From: Bacteroidota bacterium
Lineage (GTDB): Bacteria; Bacteroidota; Bacteroidia; Bacteroidales; Prolixibacteraceae
Length of the DNA stretch: 7,058 nucleotides
Reading direction: 5' to 3'
Assembly (NCBI GenBank): GCA_023393265.1
Contig: JAEWME010000108.1
Coordinates: forward strand, 1-7,058
Each line of letters begins with the position of its first letter. Positions within the stretch are counted from its first letter, which is position 1. The notes under the pieces were generated by a model. It was not told where the DNA came from, ran no database searches, and saw only the letters and a program-made list of their open reading frames with translations. Made by a program: the position numbers and the translations under genes. This document shows, piece by piece, positions 6,437-7,058 of this stretch.

Positions 6437-7058
6437 TTGTGACAATTATTTTTTTGTTTATTGAGTGCTTGTTTGTTATTACACTGATAAAGTAAAGACC
6501 ACTTGCTTTGAAAGCAGACTCATCAATCATGTATTGGTTTTTCGTTACTTTCTCTTTAAAAATCACTCTTCCTGACAGATCGGCAATAGTCAGCAATTGA
6601 GCATTTTCCGGTAGGTTTATTGTGAGCGAGCCTTCGGTAAGCGGATTTGGGAAAACCTCGAAACTGTCTTCGGGTAAACTTATTTTTTCGGCAGAAGTTG
6701 GATTGTTGTCATCGATTTTAATACCATCGAAAGTAACCGTAGTGGGCGTACATCTGGCGGTTGATGAAACACAAAGTCCAACTAACAAAGCTTTGTTCAT
6801 CGGGATAGTTATTGCACCAACCTGTTTCCATGTTTTTCCATCAGGAGAAATATATCCCGTGAATTTATTTACGACTCTTGTGAGCCGGATCCAATAAGGA
6901 GCTTTTATACCGTCGTAAAGAGTGATTTGAGAAGCTAATCCATTTGTTTCTGGTTTGTACCAAACGGAGGAACCACCATCGCCCGGAAGAATACCCATCG
7001 ATACATGTTTTGAACCTGGATCAACCGATTCACGCATCATCACCCCGATTTTTGCCCA
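6432..7058 (-). CDS. T9SS-exported protein with ConA/laminin-G-like domain, C-terminal part
   Basis: This is the C-terminal part (208 residues visible) of a secreted protein whose 5' end lies beyond the right edge. The frame stays open to base 7058, so the GTG at 7043 is not a convincing start. Residues 1 to about 123 match a concanavalin/laminin-G-like (DUF1349-type) module seen in many secreted carbohydrate-active proteins: WAKIGVMMRES, DPGSKHV, then YWIRLTRVVNKFTGYISPDG, TWKQVG, and LVGLCVSS with a closing FDGIKI strand. A T9SS sorting tail (about 132-208, VFPNPLTEG) follows and is very like that of the GH16 protein (about 42 of 76 residues identical by hand count). The stop is TAG, 7 bases before the GH16 start, so this is the upstream gene of the same transcript. 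A catalytic domain may sit in the missing N-terminal part, but nothing here shows which; the visible part has no recognisable active site. Confidence 0.85.
   Translation of the reverse strand, partial: WAKIGVMMRESVDPGSKHVSMGILPGDGGSSVWYKPETNGLASQITLYDGIKAPYWIRLTRVVNKFTGYISPDGKTWKQVGAITIPMNKALLVGLCVSSTARCTPTTVTFDGIKIDDNNPTSAEKISLPEDSFEVFPNPLTEGSLTINLPENAQLLTIADLSGRVIFKEKVTKNQYMIDESAFKASGLYFISVITNKHSINKKIIVTK

Noticed and set aside
6425..6445. TTG at 6445 as the GH16 start
   Set aside because: It would overlap the upstream gene and put seven polar residues (SQNRRI region) before a signal peptide that begins naturally at MKKI; the ATG at 6424 fits the repeated junction.
6432..7043. GTG at 7043 as a true start of the rightmost gene
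   Set aside because: The frame continues upstream with WAKIG, which completes the WAKIGVMMRES motif of the domain, and there is no signal peptide although a T9SS tail requires one.

Overview
The window looks like part of a polysaccharide-utilisation or carbohydrate-degradation locus from a Bacteroidota species. The reasons are: the C-terminal part of a hybrid two-component system (HTCS) regulator that joins histidine kinase, receiver and AraC DNA-binding domains; four proteins ending in the type IX secretion (T9SS) sorting tail (YPNP/FPNP motif, then a GxY-type strand and a basic or hydrophobic end); AT-rich DNA; and weak, non-classical ribosome-binding sites. The T9SS tails point to a Cytophaga/Flavobacterium/Marinilabilia-type lineage rather than gut Bacteroides. 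I cannot name a genus.

Layout. Bases 1-1048 (+ strand) hold the HTCS fragment, whose sensor and most of whose kinase lie to the left of the window. A strong hairpin terminator at 1090-1138 separates it from a convergent run of four - strand genes. In transcription order (right to left) these are: the C-terminal part of a secreted protein with a concanavalin/laminin-G-like domain (6432-7058, cut by the window edge); a GH16 endo-glucanase/laminarinase-like enzyme with an intact ExDxxE active site (5261-6424); a 774-residue multidomain alpha/beta-hydrolase esterase with two Ig-like domains, a PA14 domain and a Big_2 domain (2928-5252); and a 570-residue paralogous esterase with Big_2 and a CBM6-like domain (1137-2849). 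The first three are spaced by only 7-8 bases and are probably one transcript. The last follows after 78 bases and may belong to it.

How they could work together (inference): all four are exported through Sec and then T9SS, to the cell surface or medium. GH16 would cut a beta-glucan or related galactan backbone, while the two esterases would remove acyl groups (for example acetyl or feruloyl) from the same or an associated polymer. CBM6, PA14 and the ConA-like module would hold the enzymes on substrate. The HTCS next door is the natural candidate regulator. No SusC/SusD pair is inside the window, so the substrate stays open.

The most notable points are the two tandem esterases, which share a highly similar catalytic core but carry unrelated accessory modules, and a near-identical stop-to-start junction repeated at two gene boundaries. 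Nothing here is clearly a wholly new system. No RNA genes, CRISPR arrays or insertion sequences were seen.
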